A DNA stretch of 30,993 nucleotides. Source: a virus. The notes beneath the pieces are model-generated. The model saw nothing but the letters and a program-made list of their open reading frames with translations. It had not been told where the DNA came from and did not search any database. The translations under genes were made by a program, and so were the position numbers. How positions within the stretch are numbered: position 1 is the first letter of the stretch; each line of letters starts with the position of its first letter. Of this stretch, positions 1-7,761 are shown one piece after another. Location: the IMG/VR virus record IMGVR_UViG_3300017757_000071, positions 1 to 30,993 of that record; one strand, given 5' to 3'.

Positions 1-471
1 AAGATCTATCGTGGGGTCAACGAACCAAACGTATTCTTGTTCCGTGAAGTTATCGTAGACGGCCATGACCCTCATTTTGTTGGTGGCTGGCGACCACTCA
101 CAGTCAAGATACCACGTCCTATGTCTGTAATTCTCTATCGGGGGCTTGCCCTCATTGATATGGTCCGCAAGAACCCTGTTGGTGTAGGGTATGTTTCCTT
201 CCCAAGTCTCTACGCCGCTACCGTTAACAAACTCCCTCATCTCATAGTGACTGGGGAACCTAATCATGGCTAGGTCTTCTCCGTAAAGACCAGTGTAACC
301 ATATTCTACTCTACCAAGATTACCGTTATTTTCCCAAGCCCAATCAAGAGCATCTTGTTTTTTGGTGAAGCAGTAGGGCCAATGCCCTTTGATACTTTTC
401 TCGTATCTTTCTCCACTTCTCGTTCTTCCTCGGATGATAACCTCGCGTCCCCTTCCTTGCTCAATTATCAT
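1..471 (-). CDS. polB: Family B DNA polymerase, N-terminal part (runs off left edge)
   Basis: These are the first 157 codons of what I read as a family B replicative DNA polymerase; the remainder lies outside the window. The start is the ATG at 471: the same frame has a stop at 478-480, so no earlier start exists, and a GGAG lies just upstream inside the preceding gene. Residues 118-126 read RTWYLDCEW, a good match to the Exo I motif of the proofreading domain (D123 and E125 as metal ligands), followed by a beta-strand pattern (MRVMAVYDNFTEQEYVWF) typical of that fold. The preceding residues would be the N-terminal domain. The catalytic palm is not visible, so polymerase activity is inferred from this motif and from the adjacent clamp, clamp loader and RecA-like genes. 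It overlaps the preceding small gene by 11 nt, so it is probably translationally coupled and last in the operon that starts at the RecA-like gene. Confidence 0.75.
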   Translation of the reverse strand, partial: MIIEQGRGREVIIRGRTRSGERYEKSIKGHWPYCFTKKQDALDWAWENNGNLGRVEYGYTGLYGEDLAMIRFPSHYEMREFVNGSGVETWEGNIPYTNRVLADHINEGKPPIENYRHRTWYLDCEWSPATNKMRVMAVYDNFTEQEYVWFVDPTIDL

Positions 472-619
472 GCTCCATCACTTCTCTATTTATCATAATT
501 AGATTGTTACAGTTCTCACACTCGTATATGTCCCCTATCTCGGTATCCTCTAACAGGACCCAAGCGAAGGTAGCGCCACAGTTAGCGCAATCAATTATAG
601 GAGGGTGATTATACGTCAT
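461..619 (-). CDS. Small zinc-ribbon protein (52 aa)
   Basis: Unrecognised small protein with two CxxC pairs (CANC near residue 10 and CENC near residue 36), the usual layout of a zinc ribbon of the transcription-factor or rubredoxin-like kind. I prefer the ATG at 619 because it forms an ATGA overlap with the stop of the upstream gene and has AAGGAT upstream. A longer version starting at 661 would overlap that gene by 46 nt. It lies directly before DNA polymerase B in the operon, so a role near the replisome is possible but not shown. Confidence 0.7.
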   Translation of the reverse strand: MTYNHPPIIDCANCGATFAWVLLEDTEIGDIYECENCNNLIMINREVMEHDN

Positions 620-861
620 AGGAAATCCTTCTCCCCCACACCTATCATAGTATTCATCCAAGAATTATCATCCAGTGGTAGTGACCATGCTGTGAAGATA
701 GTACCCGAAGCCATGTGTATGTCCCACAAAGTCACAACGAAGCCCTCACGTTCTCTTTCAACACTATAATTGCGAGTTTTCCGCTTAGTGATAGCCACTA
801 TGCTTGTCAAATCAATAACGGTGCTTCCGCTCTGCGTATCTATTCTTTGAAACCTTCTCAT
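616..861 (-). CDS. Hypothetical protein (81 aa)
   Basis: No family recognised. The sequence alternates polar and hydrophobic residues as in a small beta-rich fold (TVIDLTSIVAITKR, FVVTLWDIHMASG) with no cysteines, signal peptide or membrane segment. I chose the ATG at 861, which overlaps the upstream stop as ATGA and has GAGG eight bases before it; an ATG two codons earlier has the GAGG too close. It is a member of the PCNA-to-PolB gene run. Confidence 0.65.
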   Translation of the reverse strand: MRRFQRIDTQSGSTVIDLTSIVAITKRKTRNYSVEREREGFVVTLWDIHMASGTIFTAWSLPLDDNSWMNTMIGVGEKDFL

Positions 862-1124
862 ACCCATTCCTCGTCTTCATTTTTTTCTTGTAGAGATTCA
901 CTTATAGAGTTTTCTAATTCCTTGGCGTCGTCGGGTATAAGATGCGAGACTTCGTAGTCGGGGCTGAACTCAGCCCTTACATTTATCGAAGCAATATACT
1001 TAACCCCATCCTCGTCTTGCCACATCACTGTTGTTGGACCACTTTCGGGCAACCAAGCATTTACGCCAAAGAAACTTGACGGCTGCTTACCTATTCTTCT
1101 ACACAACCCAGCATCATAAATCAT
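858..1124 (-). CDS. Hypothetical acidic protein (88 aa)
   Basis: Unrecognised protein with a neutral N-terminal half (WLPESGPTTVMWQDEDGVKYIASINVRAEF) and a strongly acidic, probably helical C-terminus (about residues 63-88). The start at 1124 is the ATG after GAGG; it lies two bases after the stop of the clamp gene. It overlaps the next gene as ATGA. Position between the sliding clamp and PolB suggests a small replication accessory factor, which is inference only. Confidence 0.65.
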   Translation of the reverse strand: MIYDAGLCRRIGKQPSSFFGVNAWLPESGPTTVMWQDEDGVKYIASINVRAEFSPDYEVSHLIPDDAKELENSISESLQEKNEDEEWV

Positions 1125-1126
1125 AT

Positions 1127-1981
1127 TCAAGCCTCACTCAATTGGAAAATATAGTCCCCGTCACCTAGTGCAACCATCATAGGGTAACCTCCCCCTACTT
1201 CCGTGAAGTCCCACACAGCAAGAGTCACATCGTTGTTCAAGTTGGCAAAGATATGTTCAAGTCCCCCGTTGTATGTGGCCTTAAATGGTTTGTTAGTGAA
1301 TTCTTTATTGTCAACACTAAGTGGTACCTGTATGGTACTCTTGGTTCGTCCCTTCAATGTGTCGCCAACTGTAACGGTGAATGAGTCATGGTCACTACAC
1401 AGCGAGTACTTGTTGAACTTCTGCCCATTCATAGAGTCACATCTAAGCGCCTCGTACAGCGTAGTGGTGCCTACGTCCCCAGCAACCCAAATGGGTTTTA
1501 TGACAGTACCGTCATTGGTAGTATAGGTTAGGTCGTCCGCACTTATTTTTAGGGCTAATTCCTGTGACTTCTTATCCCATTCTTCTATGCTATTGGGTCT
1601 ATGTGGGAATGCCTTAGCATTCCTACTAGCACTTATAGTGGTCTGTTTGTTTGCTGATTTTAGCCTTATCTTATCATAGTCCGGTCCCACGGTTTCTAGG
1701 GTAATAGAACCACCATGGTACTTCAAGACGCCCAAGGCGCTGTCTATATCCGTTATGACTATCTCTCCTTCACCTGCACAGGGTATTGAGAGACGCATGA
1801 GAGAGGAGACGCCATCCTTGACCAAGGAACAGAAAGAGAGCCTTCCTGCCTTTGCCTTTAGGATAACACTATGCAACTGTATTTTCGCGCTTCCGTCTAT
1901 TGTCTGCTTTCTTTGAGCAAGGGTCAATAACCATTTAAGGGAGTCCCCCTCTACTGTTATAAGTTGGTGTTCTCTCCTCAT
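1127..1981 (-). CDS. pcn: Sliding clamp, PCNA-like DNA polymerase processivity factor
   Basis: A 284-residue protein whose pattern fits the two-domain PCNA/clamp fold: an N-terminal lead-in (ITVEGDSLKWLLTLAQRK), then VILKAKAGRLSFCSLVKDG and a typical interdomain stretch (ITDIDSALGVLKYHGG). The C-terminus ends in the beta-strand VALGDGDYIFQLSEA, close to the C-terminal strand seen in archaeal PCNAs. It is somewhat longer than cellular archaeal PCNA (about 245-250 residues). The clamp would encircle DNA and tether PolB; the RFC small subunit encoded at 6038-6937 would load it. The ATG at 1981 overlaps the upstream gene stop as ATGA; a GTG three codons earlier is the alternative. Assignment rests on fold pattern and context rather than on a strict motif. 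Confidence 0.75.
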   Translation of the reverse strand: MRREHQLITVEGDSLKWLLTLAQRKQTIDGSAKIQLHSVILKAKAGRLSFCSLVKDGVSSLMRLSIPCAGEGEIVITDIDSALGVLKYHGGSITLETVGPDYDKIRLKSANKQTTISASRNAKAFPHRPNSIEEWDKKSQELALKISADDLTYTTNDGTVIKPIWVAGDVGTTTLYEALRCDSMNGQKFNKYSLCSDHDSFTVTVGDTLKGRTKSTIQVPLSVDNKEFTNKPFKATYNGGLEHIFANLNNDVTLAVWDFTEVGGGYPMMVALGDGDYIFQLSEA

Positions 1982-2934
1982 AGCAACCACTCAAGACCGA
2001 TGAAGTGAAACTTTCCGTTCTCGATTTTGGCAACGTCATGAACAGAACCCACCTTCTCGATGTGCTTGCCCTTCATTTCCTCAACCTTCGCTCGTACAAC
2101 CCACTCGTCGTCCCCAAGGCTCCTGTCTCCCTCCACTCCTGCGGCTATGTCAGCCTTCTTCATGTAGCGAGAGAGGAATATCTGTTGCGAGAACTTCCTC
2201 ATGGTTCCCTTCTCCCACTCCGGCCTGTGGCCGACGGTCATGAGAACCTTCTTTCCTGTACCATCATCCATGTATTCTTGGATTTGTTTTAGATGGAATG
2301 TGAAGTACACCTTAGCCACGTTAAGGCTGTGTAGGCGCGTTAGGACGTTGCGATAGAGGCGGTTGCGCTCTCGCCACTCCTTCTGATTGAAGGAGCCACC
2401 CTCTTCCTCTATAACCCCACGGGATAGTAGAGACTTCCTCATGGCGTGTTCGCACCACTTTAGGAAGGTAGAGCCACCGTCAAAGATGATACCACCTATT
2501 GAGTCGGGGTCTTCCTTTACTTCGTCAGCAAGAATGTTAACATACCATGAAGTCTTATCAACTAGGCTCTTGAAGTCCACGTTGTTATCCTCATCGAAGA
2601 TAGAGTCATCTGTCTCATCGTGCAAAGGTAGCACAATGATATTCGGGGTGTCGGGAAACACCACATCTACTGTTGCTTTTGCGGAGTTATCAACATCGAA
2701 AAGGTACACCTTTTTTCCGGCCTCTATCTCGTTCTTCAACAGTGATAGAGCAAGCCCAGTCTTGAGCGTATTCTCATGACCAACAAAAGCCATACGATGC
2801 TCTATCGTATTGACGTGATTGTTGTTAAACAGGTTCCTGTAATACGCTTCATCGAAACGCATCGTGGGTTCCGCTGTCTTTGTCTCGTTCATCTTATCGG
2901 CCTCTTGGTTTGGTGCTTGTGTTCCCCAACTCAT
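1978..2934 (-). CDS. RecA-fold ATPase (RadA/Sak4-like), probable recombination or replication mediator
   Basis: A 318-residue P-loop ATPase of the RecA type. Walker A is at about residues 52-59 (GHENTLKT), a relaxed form in which the usual second glycine is replaced by leucine; Walker B is at about 149-153 (IIFDG). The short single ATPase core and a C-terminal part with FHLKQIQEY and KFSQQIFLSRYMKK resemble the phage Sak4/single-domain RadA group (PF13479-like) more than full-length RadA. Such proteins assist strand annealing or recombination-dependent replication. The ATG at 2934 is preferred over a GTG at 2949 because it lies 30 nt from the TATA box at 2957-2964, as in other leaderless genes here. 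First gene of the RecA-like, PCNA, small genes and PolB operon. Confidence 0.8.
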   Translation of the reverse strand: MSWGTQAPNQEADKMNETKTAEPTMRFDEAYYRNLFNNNHVNTIEHRMAFVGHENTLKTGLALSLLKNEIEAGKKVYLFDVDNSAKATVDVVFPDTPNIIVLPLHDETDDSIFDEDNNVDFKSLVDKTSWYVNILADEVKEDPDSIGGIIFDGGSTFLKWCEHAMRKSLLSRGVIEEEGGSFNQKEWRERNRLYRNVLTRLHSLNVAKVYFTFHLKQIQEYMDDGTGKKVLMTVGHRPEWEKGTMRKFSQQIFLSRYMKKADIAAGVEGDRSLGDDEWVVRAKVEEMKGKHIEKVGSVHDVAKIENGKFHFIGLEWLL

Positions 2935-2956
2935 ACTTATCCTACTCACTATTACT

Positions 2957-2969
2957 CATATAAACTATT
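2957..2969 (-). promoter_or_regulatory. Class 1 promoter of the RecA-like/PCNA/PolB operon
   Basis: On the minus strand this reads AATAGTTTATATG. The TAG within it is the stop codon of GroEL. TTTATATG is the TATA box and its first T is 30 nt before the ATG at 2934. The same string occurs at 6030 and 6960. Confidence 0.75.
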
Positions 2970-4530
2970 GCTCCGGCGCTATGATTGCGGCATCGGTCAT
3001 CAAGACCAGCGCCGCGATAGACACCGCGCTTTCAAGACTGTTCAACACAACCTGCATAGGGTCAAGCACTCCATCTTCAAGAGCGCATCGGTATTCGCCT
3101 GTCTTACCACAGACATATTCTGTGTTTCCTTCGTCGTGGTCACTAATACCCCCATACCGAGGAAGAATATTTTTACCGGCATTTTCCACGATTGTATCAA
3201 GCGGCTTTGTCAGTGCGTCTTTGAATAACCTCCCTACCATTGTATCGTCTTCGATGTTGAAGGAGGCACGATGTAGTGTCGCCCCTCCACCGATGACAAC
3301 ACCGGACTCAAGAGCGAGTCTACAAGCATTAACGGCGTCGTCAACCCTCTCTTTGGTTTCGGTCTGCTCAATTTCCGAAGCGCCACCAACGTATATAGTG
3401 CATATACCTGCGCGTAGACGGTTGAGTCTATTCTGTATCATCTCAGCATACCAGTCGCTACTAGCAGCCTGTTGGCTTGTCATCTTAGAGATTAGCACAT
3501 GAATATGATTTTCTAGTTCATCACTCATTTCTTTTACGGTGAGACTTGTAGTGGTGGCTGATGAATGGAAACTGTCGCAAGTACCCATACCATCTTCCTT
3601 CAACTTGAATATGGTTTCACCTATTGAAGTCTTGTATAGGTGGCTACCTGCTAACTTGCTTATGTCCTCTAACCACGCCTGTTGTTGCTCGGCCATACCC
3701 TTCACCCCCACAAGACACACGGACACCTTTCCTTGCACCACGTTGACCAAGAGATTCTGTAACATATTATTGTTGTATTCCGGACAGAATATAACCAACG
3801 GTTTATTGTTTTTTACTGCTAACTCTAAAGCAGGAACCAGCACGTTAAACGATTCTATTCTTTCGGTAGTAGTAAGAATCATAGGGTCACTGTACTCACA
3901 ACGGTTGCGAGGCAGGTTACTCATGAGTGGGTGAGCAAACCCGGAGGACATCTCAAGACCGCTTTTCTCGATGTAGTATGTTTCACTTGTGGGTGACTTT
4001 TCTATGACTACACCACCCTCGATACCCACATGCTCTACTGCGCCCGATACTATTTTACCTAGTTCCGGGTCGTTGTTGGCGGCAATAGTGCCAACTTCTT
4101 CTAGCGTCCACCCATGGCTTCCGTACTCTATTCCTTGTGCCCGGATAAACCTTTCTGCTTCTTCTAAGTAATGCTTGAGTCCATCTCTAATGTCTAGGGG
4201 GGATACCCCATCCTCCATCAAAGATAGCGAACCATTACATAGTGTCTGTGCTATTAGTGTTGCGGTCGTGGTACCGTCTCCGGAACGCTGTTGCGCCTCA
4301 GTCGCTACTTCCTTTAGTAGGTCTATACCCATCTGTACATAAGGGTCGGGGTCAGTTATCGCACGTGCGATAGTAACCCCATCATTTAGAATGACGGGCA
4401 TACCCATAGGGTTCTGTATTATAACTGTGCGAGCCTGTGGCCCAAGCGTCCCCTTTATTGCGTTTGCTAGTTTGTTCACGCCTACAAGTAGACTACTTCT
4501 TGCTTCCGCTCCTGTCTTAATCGTATCCAT
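2965..4530 (-). CDS. groEL: Group I chaperonin GroEL (Hsp60)
   Basis: A 521-residue group I chaperonin, close to full length. Signature regions are all present: KGTLGPQARTV (28-37), NDGVTIARAI (49-58), the ATPase loop GDGTTTAT (84-91, D85 as the catalytic aspartate) and VDDAVNACRLALESGVVIGGGA near the second equatorial stretch that holds the other catalytic Asp. The protein ends at TDAAIIAPEQ and lacks the Gly-Gly-Met tail found in bacterial GroEL. It would form the folding cage, with the GroES encoded immediately upstream as its lid. A bacterial-type chaperonin in a genome with archaeal replication genes implies horizontal transfer at some time. Likely client is a virion or replication protein, which is inference. 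Start is ATG with GGGGTGA upstream; it follows GroES by 10 nt. Confidence 0.95.
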   Translation of the reverse strand: MDTIKTGAEARSSLLVGVNKLANAIKGTLGPQARTVIIQNPMGMPVILNDGVTIARAITDPDPYVQMGIDLLKEVATEAQQRSGDGTTTATLIAQTLCNGSLSLMEDGVSPLDIRDGLKHYLEEAERFIRAQGIEYGSHGWTLEEVGTIAANNDPELGKIVSGAVEHVGIEGGVVIEKSPTSETYYIEKSGLEMSSGFAHPLMSNLPRNRCEYSDPMILTTTERIESFNVLVPALELAVKNNKPLVIFCPEYNNNMLQNLLVNVVQGKVSVCLVGVKGMAEQQQAWLEDISKLAGSHLYKTSIGETIFKLKEDGMGTCDSFHSSATTTSLTVKEMSDELENHIHVLISKMTSQQAASSDWYAEMIQNRLNRLRAGICTIYVGGASEIEQTETKERVDDAVNACRLALESGVVIGGGATLHRASFNIEDDTMVGRLFKDALTKPLDTIVENAGKNILPRYGGISDHDEGNTEYVCGKTGEYRCALEDGVLDPMQVVLNSLESAVSIAALVLMTDAAIIAPEQ

Positions 4531-4540
4531 ACTTTCACCC

Positions 4541-4819
4541 CTAAACTTGCATCAATTCCACAGCGAGTACTTCATCGAAGACTGCGCCTAGTTTCGTGTA
4601 ATGTACCATGACTGGTGATGTAGGGTCGGAAGGCTCTATGAAGTGCTGTTCCGCACCCCCAAGAAGGACAACGTAGTCTCCGTTGTAAAGTTCGATAGGA
4701 ACCGAACTACCAACGTCATACACCTTGAGAAGGCCATTAACTATGAGGCCGAACTCGTTCTCCTCTATTGTACGCTCTAAGAGAACATACTCCCCTAGAG
4801 CCTTCCAACTCCTTCTCAC
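4541..4819 (-). CDS. groES: Co-chaperonin GroES
   Basis: A 92-residue GroES-like lid protein: RRSWKALGEYVLLERTIEE matches the N-terminal strand (equivalent to IRPLHDRVIVKR in bacterial GroES), GDYVVLLGGAEQHF the roof-proximal strand, and FDEVLAVEL the C-terminal DILAIVE strand. The mobile-loop region that contacts GroEL (around residues 19-30) is short and lacks a clear GGIVL motif but keeps FGLIV. There is no ATG; I use GTG at 4819, which overlaps the stop of the upstream SSB gene as GTGA. Another GTG at 4828 would add three residues. It is translated just before GroEL, the usual groES-groEL order. Confidence 0.85.
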   Translation of the reverse strand: MRRSWKALGEYVLLERTIEENEFGLIVNGLLKVYDVGSSVPIELYNGDYVVLLGGAEQHFIEPSDPTSPVMVHYTKLGAVFDEVLAVELMQV

Positions 4820-5991
4820 GCTTCCCACCCGTTGTCCTCGTCGTCAAACGATGGCTCGACAAGAGCCGCGATTTCATCAAAGGCCCACCAGCCGTTAACG
4901 CTCATGCGGTCTTCTCCCTCGCGGGTTCTCCAAGCCTGTCCTACGATAAGCAACTTTGTGCCTACGCCAAACGAAGGCACGTCGTCACAGTACACATCTA
5001 TTGTACCTGCTAGGGAAGATATGTCCGTGTCTCCACAGACGAGGATAGCACCGCCCTTCTCTCTAGGGTCTATGTGTATCACTTCGACCACTGTTGAGCA
5101 GTTTCTATCCCACCATCCGTCGTTACCATGGTGTTCGTCATAGTATGCTGCGAGTGAGGAAAGGTCCTTTAGCATGTTGTCTTCACCTACTAGACCAGCG
5201 ATTAGGTCAACCGGCGAACCGGAGAACATACTCGCTAGAGTGGCGTCTTCCGTGTGGACGGAGACGTTTGCATTAAGATAGCAACGTCCGTTCTTTCCAG
5301 TCTTGAGCGGTATTGTTAGTGGTGTGAAGGTGGGGAACTGTCGGTCTGCCGACGTACCGCTACCGCTCACAGTGGTTAGTACTGGGTCACTTGTTGTGCC
5401 CTGCTGGCGACCAAAGAAGAGACAGGTTCGCTCCCTCTCATCCTGTGGGCGAGGAGCGCCATACTTGAAGTTAGCATCCCCGCTTGGGAAGGTCTTGTTG
5501 TTCTTGTCCCACACCACATAGAAGTGTGTGTTGCTATCTAGTTGCATGGTGTGGTTAGGTAGGGAAGACACATCAGTCTCCGCATTACCAAAGTACTTTT
5601 CTGCTGAAAGTCTTGTGTAGGTACCGTCGTGGTTGTCCTCAAAGAGAACCACCGACCCGTTATCAACAAAGGTCTGTCTGACTTCTGCCGAGGCCGTACC
5701 CAACTGATTCTTCATCTTGTTGTATAGTATCTTACCCCACTCCTTCGGGCGCGGTACGGATATGAACATACCCTCATAGGTATCTGCACCTGCTCGGCGC
5801 ATCCTTGCATTCTCGCTTGTGATGTTCCTTCCCGCTACTCTAAGCGCGAGGATGAAACAGTCCTCGTCAGAGCGACCAGCATTCTTCCACGCGGCCCCCT
5901 GTTCAGCGAGAACCGTGTCGGCCCTCTCCTGCACCATCTCCGGCGCGACGTTCAGCGTTTTGGCTATGTTTTCTAGCATATCGTTACTCAT
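4816..5991 (-). CDS. Probable single-stranded DNA-binding protein (RPA-like)
   Basis: A 391-residue protein with no single decisive motif. Features that fit a viral single-strand binding protein are: a helical N-terminus (MLENIAKTLNVAPEMVQERADTVLAEQ), a central beta-rich domain, and a C-terminal OB-fold-like stretch (VVEVIHIDPREKGGAILVCG, then GTIDVYCDDVPSFGVGTKLLIVGQAWR). The protein ends in a very acidic tail (EPSFDDEDNGWEA), which SSBs such as gp32 and gp2.5 use to recruit partners. It lies between RFC and the chaperonin and PCNA genes. I start at the ATG at 5991 after AGAAGG; a TTG at 6000 is the alternative. Family assignment is inference from composition and context. Confidence 0.55.
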   Translation of the reverse strand: MSNDMLENIAKTLNVAPEMVQERADTVLAEQGAAWKNAGRSDEDCFILALRVAGRNITSENARMRRAGADTYEGMFISVPRPKEWGKILYNKMKNQLGTASAEVRQTFVDNGSVVLFEDNHDGTYTRLSAEKYFGNAETDVSSLPNHTMQLDSNTHFYVVWDKNNKTFPSGDANFKYGAPRPQDERERTCLFFGRQQGTTSDPVLTTVSGSGTSADRQFPTFTPLTIPLKTGKNGRCYLNANVSVHTEDATLASMFSGSPVDLIAGLVGEDNMLKDLSSLAAYYDEHHGNDGWWDRNCSTVVEVIHIDPREKGGAILVCGDTDISSLAGTIDVYCDDVPSFGVGTKLLIVGQAWRTREGEDRMSVNGWWAFDEIAALVEPSFDDEDNGWEA

Positions 5992-6029
5992 GGTATTCAA
6001 CCTTCTGTTTTTCTCTTTGCCACACTACA

Positions 6030-6042
6030 CATATAAACTATT
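6030..6042 (-). promoter_or_regulatory. Class 1 promoter of the SSB-GroES-GroEL operon
   Basis: Minus strand AATAGTTTATATG; its TAG is the stop codon of the RFC gene (6038-6040). The TATA box is 46 nt before the SSB start codon, so here a leader of about 15-20 nt with AGAAGG as ribosome binding site is expected. Confidence 0.7.
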
Positions 6043-6937
6043 GCATCAGCATCCTAACGAAATTAGTCACAACGATGTTTGGTTCAACACCGCTGATTAT
6101 ATCCCGCTCGGCTGTGATAGCCGCATCCGTAATGTGGAGTTTGGTTTTGTCTGTTAGGTTACTTCTAGGTAGCGACCACTCAAAGACTGCGCGTACTGCC
6201 TTCCTAACTTCTCGGTTCTCTAGCATCTTTAGTGCTGAACCCAAGTCCTTTTCAATTAAACATACTTTGAGGAAAAGATTACAGTCTAAGTCGGTTTCGC
6301 CCAGACTGAGTAAGAACTTCTTTGCCTTGTAGGGGTCATCAAAGGACGCATAGGCTTGGAGGCAGTTGATAGCATTCCGTAGGTCGCCCTCATGCGCGTC
6401 ACATATGAGATTCAACTCGGTACTTGTCGGGAAACTATAATTCCATATCTCCACCGCCACTATCCTCTGTAAGCACTCCATCATAGACTCCTTACTTAGA
6501 GGCACGAACTCGATACTAAGACAGCGCGACTTTAGCCAAGGACTAACCTTGCTTATATCGTTGCACGTTAGTATGAAGTAACCCTGTGCGTTCTCTATGA
6601 CTCCCTTTAGCGCGGACTGCGCTTCGGGTGTTAGTTGGTCGGCTTCATCAAGCAGGATTATCTGCTTGTAGTTTCCTGCGCGTGTAAGGGGTATCAACTC
6701 CTCTTCAACAAACGCTATCCCCCTAGTCTTCTTTGAAGAAGCATTGAACGTGTATAGTTGGTAGCCTAGTGTGTTTGCTATTACGTGTGCTAGGGTAGTC
6801 TTGCCAGTACCGGGCTTCGCGCTGTGTAGTAGAAGATGTTGCATACGCTGTGGTGGCATTGTTAGATAGTCTAGTTGACTGGCACCACCCACCATCTCAT
6901 CGAAGGTGGTCGGTCGGTGCTTGTTTGCCCAAAGCAT
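6038..6937 (-). CDS. rfcS: Clamp loader, replication factor C small subunit-like
   Basis: A 299-residue AAA+ clamp loader. It opens with MLWANKHRPTTFDEMVG, the RFC box II pattern (W-x-x-K-[YH]-R-P). Walker A is KPGTGKTT (41-48), Walker B IILLDEADQLT (93-103), sensor 1 FILTCND (121-127) and the arginine-finger motif SRC at 137-139. The C-terminal part would be the collar domain. It is slightly shorter than cellular RFC small subunits (about 320-330). It should load the clamp encoded at 1127-1981. The ATG at 6937 lies 30 nt from the TATA box at 6960-6967, so the mRNA is probably leaderless. No canonical RFC large subunit is visible in the window. Confidence 0.93.
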   Translation of the reverse strand: MLWANKHRPTTFDEMVGGASQLDYLTMPPQRMQHLLLHSAKPGTGKTTLAHVIANTLGYQLYTFNASSKKTRGIAFVEEELIPLTRAGNYKQIILLDEADQLTPEAQSALKGVIENAQGYFILTCNDISKVSPWLKSRCLSIEFVPLSKESMMECLQRIVAVEIWNYSFPTSTELNLICDAHEGDLRNAINCLQAYASFDDPYKAKKFLLSLGETDLDCNLFLKVCLIEKDLGSALKMLENREVRKAVRAVFEWSLPRSNLTDKTKLHITDAAITAERDIISGVEPNIVVTNFVRMLMQ

Positions 6938-6959
6938 GTCTAACCATTAGAGAAATACG

Positions 6960-6972
6960 CATATAAACTATT
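6960..6972 (-). promoter_or_regulatory. Class 1 promoter of the RFC gene
   Basis: Minus strand AATAGTTTATATG; its TAG is the stop codon of the 113-aa gene upstream. TATA to ATG spacing is 30 nt. Confidence 0.75.
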
Positions 6973-7309
6973 CCATGGCGTTTTCCATGTAATATGCGCG
7001 TGCCGAATCGAATATGTCCGCGAACTCAGCATGGCTAATCCTGCCCATGGCTTCGCCGTGTCCCCGCTCAATCATAAGGGCTTGGATAAGACCAGCCATG
7101 AACCCTCTTAGGAAGGAGGAGTTGATAGAAGTCTCATTGAAAAACTCGCGGGTGTCTTCCTCATCACTGTCGTCTAGTAGGAATGCTCGGAGTACAGCGG
7201 CATCGAACATGTTCTCAGAAGTGAGCATACGGGATAGGTCCGCTGTTGCGCTTGTGTGTAGCATAGAGGTTATGATACTGCTTATGTCCTCTCGCACCTT
7301 TGCACCCAT
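6968..7309 (-). CDS. Hypothetical acidic helical protein (113 aa)
   Basis: Unrecognised. Mostly helical by pattern (DISSIITSMLHTSATADLSRML; FLRGFMAGLIQALMIERGHGEAM) with an acidic patch DDSDEEDTREFF. No cysteines or membrane segment. GGGAG lies about ten bases before the ATG. It is probably cotranscribed with the winged-helix gene upstream and ends inside the RFC promoter. Confidence 0.65.
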   Translation of the reverse strand: MGAKVREDISSIITSMLHTSATADLSRMLTSENMFDAAVLRAFLLDDSDEEDTREFFNETSINSSFLRGFMAGLIQALMIERGHGEAMGRISHAEFADIFDSARAYYMENAME

Positions 7310-7329
7310 ATACTAATCTCCCTAGTGTC

Positions 7330-7731
7330 TTATTGAGGTTTTCTTATGCAACAAAGACACACCTGCGAATCCGGCGGGAAAACACGTATCCTGCCGCACT
7401 TGCATTGAATGGCCTTTGCTCTTTGCTTCGGTGTCATAACAGTCGTACTTCTCGTATAAACTATGTCGTCACGGCTGTGTATCACGTCGCGGTCTACATC
7501 GTACACCAAATGGGATGCCTTCACCCCTACCGCGTTCTCTACCTTCTCACTCCCGACCGCCACAATCTGAGGATTCTTAGACAGTAGGGCGGACAGGCTG
7601 TGGGGAGAGGGTACTGCGCGCACGTTCTTCTTGGAGGCAAGTTTCTCCGCTACGCCTTCCTTCGTGAGGGGGCCATGGTCCCATAGTATCTCTACTATGC
7701 ACCTGCGGACCCGGCGGTTGTTCGCACTCAT
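7330..7731 (-). CDS. Winged-helix protein with C-terminal zinc motif (133 aa)
   Basis: Residues 1-60 look like a winged-helix DNA-binding domain (RVRRCIVEILWDHGPLTKEGVAEKLASKK, then a recognition-helix-like stretch SPHSLSALLSKNPQIVAVGS). The C-terminal 30 residues carry CKC and CLCC, a four-cysteine zinc site. This is a candidate transcription regulator for one of the promoter classes in this genome. The start ATG at 7731 is exactly 30 nt downstream of the TATA box CTTATAAG (7754-7761). An in-frame internal Met at about residue 99 lies downstream of a second TATA-like sequence, described as a finding. Confidence 0.7.
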   Translation of the reverse strand: MSANNRRVRRCIVEILWDHGPLTKEGVAEKLASKKNVRAVPSPHSLSALLSKNPQIVAVGSEKVENAVGVKASHLVYDVDRDVIHSRDDIVYTRSTTVMTPKQRAKAIQCKCGRIRVFPPDSQVCLCCIRKPQ

Positions 7732-7753
7732 ATATCAATGTTAGTCTACGGCA

Positions 7754-7761
7754 CTTATAAG
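7754..7761 (-). promoter_or_regulatory. TATA box of the winged-helix gene
   Basis: CTTATAAG, 30 nt before the ATG at 7731, inside the 3' end of the membrane-protein gene. Leaderless spacing. Confidence 0.6.

Noticed and set aside
2005-2779. Plus-strand frames opposite the RecA-like gene
   Set aside because: Fully antisense to a gene with clear ATPase motifs; no start signals.
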